NCBI GenBank assembly: GCA_963971285.1 | Contig: OZ020253.1 | Coordinates: 1,240,001 to 1,304,000, forward strand | DNA from: Astropecten irregularis | Taxonomy: Eukaryota > Echinodermata > Asteroidea > Paxillosida > Astropectinidae | Direction: 5' to 3' | DNA length: 64,000 bases | Shown: positions 55,869 to 64,000 of the stretch, piece by piece | Position numbering within the stretch: the stretch's first letter is position 1 | Layout of the letters: every line of letters starts with the position of its first letter | The notes under the pieces: model-generated | What the model saw: the letters and a program-made list of their open reading frames with translations, nothing else | Told to the model about the DNA's origin: nothing | Databases searched by the model: none | Translations under genes and position numbers: made by a program

Positions 55869-56215
55869 GCATCTTGTTGCTGTTGCTGTTGTTGTTGCTG
55901 CTGTTGCTAGTGCTAATGTTGTTGTTGCTATTGCATCTTGCTGTTGCTGCTGTTGCTAGTGCTAATGTTGTTATTGCTGTTGCTGTTAGTGTTGCTGTTG
56001 CTGCCGTTGCTAATGCTAATGCTGTTGTTGCTGTTGCATCTTGATGTTGCATCTTGCTGTTGCTGTCGCTGTTGCTCTTCCGTGATGTTGTTGATGCTGT
56101 TTAAGTTGTTGCATCTTGCTGTTTCTGATGTTGCTGTTGCTCTTCCGTAATGTTGTTGATATTGTTGTTGTTAACGTTGTTTTGTTGCTGTTGCAGCTGC
56201 TGCTGTTTTACTGTA
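55612..56215. repeat. Long imperfect GTT/GCT trinucleotide array
   Basis: About 600 bp of TTGCTGTTG and GTTGTTGTT variants, with scattered TAGTGCTAATG and TTGCATCTTG interruptions that themselves recur. The minus strand would read CAA/CAG/AAC, hence the apparent Gln- and Asn-rich frames, which I regard as by-products. Confidence 0.9.
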
Positions 56216-56622
56216 TTTACTGCTTTTGTTTTTGTCGTTGTTGACGTGTATGTGAGTCTTCCTTCCTGCAATTGGCATTGATTTCTTCATCATTATTAAA
56301 CTGATGACTTCTTCCTTTTTGCCGAAATGTCCAGAGCTTATTTCGTCTTGAATAATTCATCCCAGTCGTTTGTTTCGTCCAATTTGCGACGCCACATTTC
56401 TCAGAGATGTTCAAGTGTTATCGTTTCATTGCGACGAGCGGACAACCTAAAGGTGTATGTGAAGAGAATTTCACATCTGCAACAACAAATTGCGCCCAGT
56501 GTGAAGTGTTTGTATTGTCGAGGAGTTGAGAGGTACTGCGTGGTTTTTAGAATTTCATCACCGACAAGTTTGGGTTTTTTGCCAATTGTATTTATACGAT
56601 GGCGGCAAACAGCTGATGTGTA
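56216..56622. other. Spacer with short open frames
   Basis: A plus-strand frame from ATG at 56327 runs into the next element. No domain or splice support is visible, so it is not called as a gene. Confidence 0.3.
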
Positions 56623-57064
56623 TACAGGATGTCCCGGAGAAAACGCAACACTGTGTCGGGACCCATTTTGTTAAAATTAAACTGTTAATCACTTCAAGAT
56701 TCAGATATGTGATACAGCCATGTCTTGGCTATCACCATGTAGAATTTAAGCATTATTGGGGCTGAAATTTGCGAAAATATGACCAATTGAAAGAGTACTT
56801 CTTAAAAACAAATTTGTTTTTAACACGCATAGTGGTCGATACACACATAATGTGTATGAAAGAAAGATGGAAAAATCGGATTTTGAGGTTGGGTGATTCA
56901 GTCTTAGTTTTTTCACTCAATTTTAGTCCAATTTTGCTCAAATTCTACATGGTGATAGCCAAGACATGGCTGTATCACATATCTGAATCTTGAAGTGATA
57001 AACAGTTTAATTTTCATATAATAGTTCTCGACACAAGTGTTGCGGTTTTTGGGGACACCCTGTA
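56623..57064. repeat. Inverted-repeat element with 120-bp arms
   Basis: Left end TACAGGATGTCCCGG and right end GGGGACACCCTGTA. The arms extend inward through CACTTCAAGATTCAGATATG and TGTCTTGGCTATCACCATG on the left, with their complements on the right, for about 120 bases each. The unpaired centre is about 180 bases. The flanking TA suggests a TA target. Tc1/mariner-like or another TA-using superfamily is possible. Confidence 0.85.
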
Positions 57065-57730
57065 CAGTGTTAGAGACTTTGAAATCTAGAAAATAGTCCA
57101 AAAATGTAATAATTTCATTACAGTAATCAAATACAATGAGCAAGTTAGTTCAGCGACTATTTTGTCAACCACTGGTCGATTATGCCTGGTACCCGTGGAA
57201 TATTTAGTGTACAGGTTACCAGGCAAAAACCACCAGCAGTTGACAGATAGTCGCTGGTCAAACTTTCTCAATGTAATGTCAGTGTTGTCATAACAAGATA
57301 TTAAAATATGATGAAGAGAACTAAACAGGTGTCCATCGAGAAAATAACAATAATTCATGACGAGGGAAAAATTAAGGATCTTGCTTGTTTAAAGGGCAAT
57401 TAATAATTAAAGCGCCCTCTAGAGGAAGGTTTTTTAGTCATACATGATGTATGAAGTTGAAATATTAAGTCAATTGCATAAATTGAAATAGGACACGTTT
57501 ACAATAATAATTGACCTTGTGTATAGAAGATAGCAATAATGAAAATAGTCGATGATTTATGGTGACCAAGGTGTTTTAAAACATGTCTTACTTTGGCCGA
57601 CTGAGGGCAGTATTAACATATTTCACATTGGATTGTTTTAAAGCGATGGGCCGCGAATACCAATAAGATTGCAGTGTTACGATTTGAAAATACAGTACAA
57701 TTTTTGAATCATGCATACAAAGCAATAAAA
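57065..57730. other. Spacer, nothing recognised
   Basis: Contains an inverted pair TCAGCGACTATT and the nearby AGTCGCTGGTC around 57150-57255. Otherwise nothing supported. Confidence 0.3.
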
Positions 57731-57957
57731 GGGCCTTTACGAAACCAGGCTTGAGGCTAGGCTTGGGATTTATTTCGCTACCGTCATTTGAGGCCCACTA
57801 AAACGAAACGAAATGATTGGGCCATATGACGAAAACGAAGAAAGTCTCCAGCTTCGCCATGTATCTCAAGCCCTTCATTTCATTCAGGACACAAAATGGC
57901 GGCAGCAAAATAAATCCCAAACTTCGCATCAACCCACAAGCCTCATTTCGTAAAGGC
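57731..57957. repeat. Family G inverted-repeat element
   Basis: Starts GGGCCTTTACGAAACCAGGC and ends AGCCTCATTTCGTAAAGGC. The inner block CACAAAATGGCGGCAGCA is shared with 38563. Confidence 0.8.
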
Positions 57958-58061
57958 TAGGCCAATACACTCTCTTTGTAAACGGCATTGAGTACACGGT
58001 GAAAAATGTTACAAGATTTCCCCCAAAATGCATACTCGTTCCACTTACATTAAAACATTGT

Positions 58062-58215
58062 ATTACAATGAGGACTAGAGCAGACTAGTCGAAACGTTGA
58101 GACCTAATTGCGAGAAGTGCGAACGATATAGAAGTGCGAAAGTACGAACGACAATTACATGGTGTTTCCGGAAACCGATCCACATACCAATTGTCACCAT
58201 GCAAAGCCTCAAATC
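58062..58215 (+). ncRNA. Family E hammerhead-like hairpin module with tail
   Basis: ATGAG precedes a perfect 6-bp hairpin GACTAG / CTAGTC with loop AGCAGA (58073-58090), directly followed by GAAACGTT. The conserved tail runs TGAGACCTAATTGCGAGAAG, GAAAGTACGAACGAC and ATGGTGTTTCCGGAAACCG. Confidence 0.5.
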
Positions 58216-58566
58216 TTTCTTATTGTATTACATACTTATACTCTTTTGAACTGACGAAACAATACATAAAAATAAAAATGGAATAACATACTACAAGTTG
58301 AAATTATTATTTTTTGAAACCCGACACACATTTTTATGTTCGAGGCCTAATGTAAGAAGACTTTTGAAACTTGTCAGCGATTCTCAAAGAAAAAGAAACA
58401 ACTCCCCTTCAGTTTTGTAAACTAAAACCCAGTCGAGGTTTTCATGCATAAGAAATTGCACACTTTATCGAGTGTGCATAGATAATGTTGTAGCAAAGCC
58501 AAGCACTTGATTATGTGCTACTTGGTAATTCTATCTTACCAAACTGAAGATACGTCATGAATACTT
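58216..58566. other. Spacer, nothing recognised
   Basis: AT-rich sequence with no supported feature. Confidence 0.3.
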
Positions 58567-58922
58567 AAAGGTAAGTACAGGATTTGTAACATACCCAAAC
58601 AGAAATGTTCACAGATTTACGTATAACTTTCAGGATATGAAGATGGTGATGGTAGAAACATACCATTAAAATATTTCCGCCTGAAATGGTGCATTTATCC
58701 AGAAATTAGTATAACAACGACCGAAAATCTTTTTGATCTTTCTTTTAAAAGATCAAAAATAAAAGAGAAAAGACTTCAGAAATACTGTGGCTGTTTTTCA
58801 CTGTTTTCTCAAAAAGTGGGCACCGCATGGGACTGAAATTTTCACAGATGACTGTTACTGTATATTTTTGCCCATGAATCTGTATTTCTTTGATAGAAAC
58901 CAAAGTATGATATTACCTTTAA
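58567..58922. repeat. Family C element, complete
   Basis: Starts AAAGGTAAGTACAGGATTTG and ends GTATGATATTACCTTT. It joins the left end of one subfamily with the right end of the other, as if recombinant, and carries the TTTTAAAAGATC palindrome. Confidence 0.85.
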
Positions 58923-59359
58923 CAAGGATTTCTTATAACAAGGTAATTTTTGTTCGTCCAACTCGTCCTATTACGACCACTAATACGATAACAAGGTTAG
59001 AAATGTCAATTTCAGAATACACAAACACAGCACAAAGAATAAAACGTCAGTGAATGTTATTAGATTAGCATAAGTACTATCATTTAGTCTTGTGCTGAAC
59101 GTGTCAAGTATACATGTATGATACTAGACTTGCCACTAGTCGACTCTGACAAGTGTAGTGGTGTTTCTGGTAAGACTTCCAAGTTCTAGACGGGGTTTGG
59201 GAATCCGTTCCCATCTCCAAGTTACTTCACCATTCAGTCGCGATTAACAACACAAATGAAAATGACTGAAAATCAAGATTCGGTTTTTCTTTTTATTATT
59301 ATTATTTTGTATCAAAATATTGAAGATTCTTCCAGAGGCACTTACAGATAACTCTACAA
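58923..59359. other. Spacer, nothing recognised
   Basis: No gene or repeat supported; an ATT microsatellite lies near 59292-59309. Confidence 0.3.
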
Positions 59360-59612
59360 GGGGCCAATATCGTAGAGTTGCTTAAGCACCAAAATTTGCT
59401 AAGCAATAAAAACCTCGGTAAATATAATCACTATGCCAGCCAAAACTCCTTGTGAATGTTATGCTCAGCAAACAACGGCCGAATACAAGTCAAAAGCATT
59501 AAACATCACATGAAAATTTGGTTGGTAAATGGTAATCCTGTTTTTGATCAAGGAAGACTATTCATGCTTTCAAGCAAATTTTGTGCTTAAGCAGCTCTAT
59601 GAAATTGACCCC
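59360..59612. repeat. Family B element, complete
   Basis: Starts GGGGCCAATATCGTAGAG and ends GCAGCTCTATGAAATTGACC, with GTGCTTAAGC blocks on both sides. Confidence 0.8.
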
Positions 59613-59762
59613 AGATAGAGCGTGGTTGGGATAAACTACAATTCAGACGTTTAAATAAGTTAATACAATCTCTACTTTACCTAAATAACTCTGGGCTAAG
59701 TAACAGACTTCCATTTGGCTTACCAAAATGATAAGCCAACAGCTACATATAAATACATACAT

Positions 59763-59958
59763 GGGGCTGTTACAGAAACCGGCTTAGGCTTAGGCTTAGG
59801 CTAAGTTTTAGGCTCCGGCTAGGTCACCTTAACAGCGTCCAATACTAGCTGTGGTAGAGTATGCACAAAGGCCATAGCCTAAGACCTCTATTTCCATACC
59901 ATTACTTTTAAAATGGATGTACAAAAATGGATCTTAATCAGAGATTTTGAAAAGTGTC
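59763..59958. repeat. Possible family F relative
   Basis: GGGGCTGTTACAGAAACCGG leads into three GGCTTA hexamers, and AAGACCTCTATTTCCATACC resembles the family F core. The right end TTTTGAAAAGTG is weak. Confidence 0.4.
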
Positions 59959-61329
59959 ACAGAACTTGAAAATAGCGCCCTCTAACAGCCTATACCAAAC
60001 GGGTGAAGCAGCATTATGAATACATATAAATTCTAATAGTAAATAAGAATACAATAGTTATTACGAGTATAAATAGTAAATCTGAATACTGTACATGTAC
60101 AGAATAGCGCCATGATGGTCGTAACGGTTAACATACACTACCCATACTTAGCGGATTAGATACATGATCATGTTCAAATCTTCGACAAAAAATTAGGGTA
60201 TGAATTCAAAACACTTCTGTGGCGGGGTTCGAACCTCCGTCCAGCATAATACCAGCGTTGAGTGCCAATCTAGCTTCTGACCAGTACACGGATAAAGGTG
60301 GTTTATCAGTCGAACTGATAAAATGAAATTATTGGACTCGGTAAACCTAAGAAATTATGGTAGGTTTTCATAATTGTTGGGCACGCAAGCCCCACGTCAA
60401 ACATTAGGCCTACTATGTCCATTCAAATACATTGCTGGCAATACGTGAGATAGGTCAAGCCTTACATTAACTCTCACATCACCTTCGTTTTAAAAGCATT
60501 AATATAACCGCAAGAAAATTAACAAGGCATGATAATTTCAAAAGCTATTCTTTCTCCGATTATGTTGAAAACCGACAAAGGGTATACAGAATGTTTAACC
60601 CGTCCTTGGAACGTGTTCCGTGAGCTTAACAATAGCTTTAGTAGTTGTCTTTGAACAACACAACTCAATCAACGGCCAGCTTTGAGACGGCCGATGTAGG
60701 TATTTGACATGAGTTTAAGAGCTGTAAATTATGTTATGGAAGACCAAACGGGTCCAATTTAACCGCTACGTTGTCACGCTCTGTACAAATTTCACTGGTT
60801 AATTAAATCAGACCGTACGTGCTAGGGTTTTGTAGGGTGGGAAAGCTTTGTAAGGATACGTCGCAGACAAAAATGAAATCACAATGAGTACGTGGTATAA
60901 GCTGGGATTAAAGTCAAGTTTGGTTATTTTAAAGAAGCGGTTTTCCTTTTTAAATCGTTTGTATTTATTTGTTTGATTTTTGTATCATTATCATCGGAGC
61001 TGTATACTACATTAGCAGTACAAGGGCTGTGGGCTGAGAACACTTTTAGCAGCTACTTCTTTTAGTAGAAAATGAAATGAAATTTCAAGGTCATATTTCT
61101 GTTTAAATATAAACCAGAGTAATATGTTTTGTTCTTGTGACCACTTTATGTCAGGAGTCAGGACGTAGAGGGCGTCGTCCTACACACTCATGCTGCCATT
61201 GGTTAATTATTTCATTATTTTTAGCATTTATTGCAGGGATAATAAAGTTTGAAAAATATCAAGGTTTGAAAATCTCTAGACTTATTTCCAGCAGGGAAAT
61301 AAGAAGACAAGGATGGAATTAAATTTCAA
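59959..61329. other. Spacer with one tRNA-like stretch
   Basis: At about 60222-60290 the minus strand has a B-box-like GGAGGTTCGAACCCCGCC and an acceptor-like region, but the A box is poor. It is probably a decayed tRNA-derived repeat. The rest shows nothing. Confidence 0.3.
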
Positions 61330-61480
61330 TTTCAGAATCGAAGGGGGAAATCTGGGTAATGATTCTGGGGAAAACCCGGACATGACATGAGGTAGGGACT
61401 GAAAGTCTAATCCACATAGTACCCTGCCTTGGTGGGATTCGAACCCAGGGTCGGATTTGCTCTTAAGCCCCTCCCACGTG
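61330..61480 (-). repeat. SINE fragment related to 3160-3454
   Basis: Contains TGATTCTGGGGAAAACCC, GAGGTAGGGACTGAAAGTC, and the B-box complement GGATTCGAACCC, in the same order as the head and body of the SINE at 3160. The tail is missing. Confidence 0.65.
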
Positions 61481-61593
61481 TGTGTTTACATACAGCATGC
61501 ATTGTGACTGAGTTTGACCGAGGGTTTCGCGGTCACCTGATTAAAAGGCGTCATCCAAGTGGTCAATGCGCACAGTTTGATCGACAGGCCGGA

Positions 61594-61738
61594 AGGGTCC
61601 ATTTCATGAAGCCCTATGATCAATCACAACTCAAGTTACAAAGGATAGCCCATTGTATCCTAAATACATGTAGGGCTGCAATGCATCATACATCCTACAA
61701 TTGATAGTAAGTTACAATGGGTTTGGTGAAATTGACTA
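61594..61738. repeat. Family A element, complete but diverged
   Basis: Starts AGGGTCCATTTCATGAAGCC and ends GGTTTGGTGAAATTGAC. Many CpG sites of the consensus have become TG or CA, consistent with methylation decay and greater age. Confidence 0.75.
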
Positions 61739-61752
61739 CAGACCCAAACTGA

Positions 61753-61937
61753 TTAAAGGTGCTATTATTCTTTTGCACCATACCGAAAGAGAAATCTTCA
61801 CAGATTCACCTATAACTTACATAATATAAAGATGGGACTGAAAATTTCACAGATGACTGTTACTGTATCTTCCTTGATATTTTTGCCCATGAATCTGCAT
61901 TTCTTTGACAAAAACCAAAGCATGATATCACCTTTAT
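61753..61937. repeat. Family C element with internal deletion
   Basis: Ends AAAGGTGCTATTATTC and CATGATATCACCTTT are present, but the centre jumps from ATATAAAGATGG straight to GGACTGAAAATTTCAC, dropping about 170 bases. Confidence 0.8.
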
Positions 61938-62863
61938 TAAAGGTGAATACAATGGTTCTCTCATTTTGTGAAGATTCCTGCAAAAATTCTTCATACAAGA
62001 ATACACAGCGACCAAAGTTATACAGCATAGTTATAAAGGTTGGCAATTCTGCTGTATGTACACTTTTTACAAAATTCAATACCTAAACTCAATTTACTAA
62101 TACTGAGATATTCATCAAGTCTCTATGGAGCTAGAAATATCGCGGATAAAACAGCCGACATTAACTACAAATCCTTCTTTGGCGCTCACTTTACGTTTCT
62201 CAAGACTACACTAAATTAACAACACAACGATAATATACAAACATAACTGCCCTAATAAAATCATGCCAGGCGCTCTCCGAAATTCACGTCTTCTGTAAAA
62301 CTGGGGTCCTTTTACGAAGGGATTCGCCTTTTAACGTGCAAGCGATGTTGACCGAGACGAAACGTGGCATTTATAATAAGTTAAACGTACCACAATACAA
62401 ACAAAATGGGAGAAAACCACTCGTGCGAGTTCTGTTGGCGCAGGACATTATCATTATTGACATAATCGAGAGAAAAATCAACATTTTCTACCCTGCATTC
62501 TGTCAGGAATGAGTACCTGAGTCTAGAGATAGAATTAAGTTAGGATGAGTTTGTGTGTGTGGATTATATGTCATGTGCAGTGCAGAATGGCAGGTGTGTG
62601 TGTTTCACTACACCATCGGGTAGTCAATGCCCCTGGTCAAAGGTGTGGCAAGTTCGATGGATTTAAATGGATTGTAACATATTTGAGCCAAAGTTCACCT
62701 TCCATGGAGACCATGAACAAAAAAACTGGCTCGTAAAAATCTTCCACAGCTAGAAAAATGAATTTTTTAAGCATGTACATGTACAAGGTATGACAGGCTA
62801 ATAACTGAGGTTGCTAGCTAATATGTTATGCGATGTTTTTCACTTTATCAAAATGATAAACGT
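61938..62863. other. Spacer, nothing recognised
   Basis: No gene, repeat or RNA gene supported. Confidence 0.35.
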
Positions 62864-63128
62864 CATTGGAAAGTGCACAAAGAAAAATTGGCTGGAGTGG
62901 GAATTGAACCAGCGACCTCCGGAATACCGTACAGGCACTCTTACCAACTGTGCTACCTTGCCCTATGTTGTTGGTGGTGTCCCTAATAGTCAATTATCTT
63001 TGTTCATTTGGCAGTCAGAAGCCATGAAACCACTCACATACCACTATATCCCAAGGATCATTTAAGATACACGTACCATTAGCAATGCTGCAACCTGAGA
63101 AACGGTGCGTGGGGGATCACTCAAAGAG
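62864..63128 (-). repeat. tRNA-headed repeat (Thr-like head), long copy
   Basis: Carries AAGTGCACAAAGAAAAATTG, the T-arm complement GGAATTGAACCAGCGACC, the GTGTCCCTAATAGTCAATTA leader and the distal CCCAAGGATCATTTAAGATAC and CAATGCTGCAACC blocks. This and 7062 are the longest copies. Confidence 0.8.
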
Positions 63129-63418
63129 GACAAGACAAGTAAGCCAGTCAGTTTTCCTTGTGGTTATTTGATGATTAAAATGAAAAACGCTTAATAGCAC
63201 GGATCTGCTTATACTGACTTCGTAAACACTTTTAGTAAACAGTAAGCAGCTTCGTAAAAACATGGGCCATTAAGATTAACACAATTGCTAGAATGTGCGA
63301 ATATTGGGTCTGACTGGTATAAAGAGTAGTTAATTAGGATTTGTTATTAAATACACAGTAATACTATTGGTTTGTTTTTTCCACATAATTACTTGCTTAC
63401 AGCACTCCGTGGAAGTCA
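63129..63418. other. Spacer, possible 3' UTR of the minus-strand candidate gene
   Basis: Lies just downstream, in minus-strand sense, of the stop codon at 63419. No AATAAA was found on the minus strand in this stretch. Confidence 0.3.
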
Positions 63419-63549
63419 TCATTCCGCGGACTGCTTGGTCAGGAGCTGGAAGGCCTCGGTCAATGCACCGGCTGCTGCTGGGTCAGTAGAGGGCGCTGTA
63501 ACAGGCACGTCAATGTCAAACTCAATATGGCTTCCTTCGCTCCCTTCAC
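63419..63549 (-). CDS. Candidate terminal coding exon of unknown minus-strand gene
   Basis: On the minus strand GTGTCATTTTTCTGACAG is a strong acceptor ending at 63550. The exon then reads 42 residues, including SEGSHIEFDIDVPVTAP, TDPAAAGALTEAF and QLLTKQSAE, and a TGA stop at 63419-63421. The reading begins two bases into the exon, so one base of the first codon comes from the previous exon. Acidic, aliphatic alternation (IEFDIDVPV) suggests a beta-strand, perhaps in an extracellular or soluble domain. The family is not recognised. The upstream exons would lie beyond 64000. The other frames of the exon close early. A GTAAGC motif after the stop leaves alternative splicing possible. Confidence 0.45.
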
Positions 63550-64000
63550 CTGTCAGAAAAATGACACAGGAACCGGATCTCGTCAAAAAATGGTCGCAAT
63601 TTGACTGAGGAAGGATTCGAGACATCCGACATGGCAGATCAAAGGATAGGTTTTACTTCAAATTGATTGAGGTTGGTCCGAGACCTATAGAGAGTGGGAT
63701 GATATTTGAGAGGTCACGAATACCAATATGTGAATGGATACGTCACGATATGTCATCACTAAATGCGGTCAATGTGACGTGTAACCGTTGAACACAAATT
63801 TGCAAAGTCCTTTGCAACGGATATCTACCGCCATTCACGTTAATGCAAACAAAACGGATATCGGTTTTGCAGATTTCGTAGTGGATAACTGGATTTAAAT
63901 TTTTTAAGTCAGCAATTTTCCACCATGTGATTGTCATCGGTGGATGTTGTGTGGAATTTGTAATCAGGGAAGAGAGGAATGGACTGAAAATTAGAAGACA
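63550..64000. other. Probable intron of the minus-strand candidate gene
   Basis: Follows from the acceptor at 63550. No second exon was recognised before the window ends. Confidence 0.3.

Noticed and set aside
55613-56150. Gln/Asn-rich and Leu/Val-rich open frames
   Set aside because: By-products of the GTT/GCT trinucleotide array, with no flanking coding sequence or splice sites.

Overview
The window reads as nuclear DNA of a marine deuterostome, most likely an echinoderm and probably a starfish. It is AT-rich and intron-like. It is packed with short non-autonomous repeats, and one gene can be read with confidence: a single-exon coding block for a secreted, repeat-bearing neuropeptide precursor at 35472-36326 (+). 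The echinoderm assignment rests on the general look of the repeats (inverted-repeat elements ending in GGGGCCAATTTCATAG, tRNA-headed SINEs) and on the layout of the precursor. It is inference, not a database result.

Gene layout. (1) 200-556 (+): CpG-rich, promoter-like DNA ending in a strong splice donor (GCAGAG/GTGAGT), a candidate non-coding first exon of an unidentified gene. (2) 34832-36450 (+): the neuropeptide locus. It has a CRE plus TATA-like motif, a possible 5' UTR exon, a short intron holding a fold-back element, a splice acceptor at 35459, an 852-nt coding block (284 residues plus stop) and clustered polyadenylation signals. (3) 54311-54439 (-): a candidate first coding exon with ATG in good context and a GAG/GTAAGT donor. 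(4) 63419-63549 (-): a candidate terminal coding exon with a strong acceptor and in-frame stop, whose gene would continue past the right edge. (5) 9830-10042 (+): an exon-sized, protein-like open stretch beside CCAAT and GC-box DNA, of uncertain meaning.

Repeat layout. At least seven families recur. Family A is a highly palindromic inverted-repeat element (ends GGGTCGATTTCAC). Family B ends in GGGGCCAATTTCATAG. Family C, about 350 bp, begins AAAGGTAGTATCATAC or a close variant and is the commonest, with about fifteen copies or fragments. Families D and E carry a hairpin followed by GAAACGTC and look like hammerhead-type modules of the kind known from Penelope-like retroelements. Family F has ends built from GAGCCT hexamers that have grown into microsatellites. 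Family G ends in GGGCCTTTACGAAACC. There are also two kinds of tRNA-headed SINE-like repeat, several minisatellites and segmental tandem duplications.

The precursor would enter the secretory pathway. Cleavage at KR sites would release six GN-initial basic peptides of a shared 19-residue form and one C-terminal peptide, separated by acidic spacers. The other candidate exons cannot be linked to it from sequence alone.
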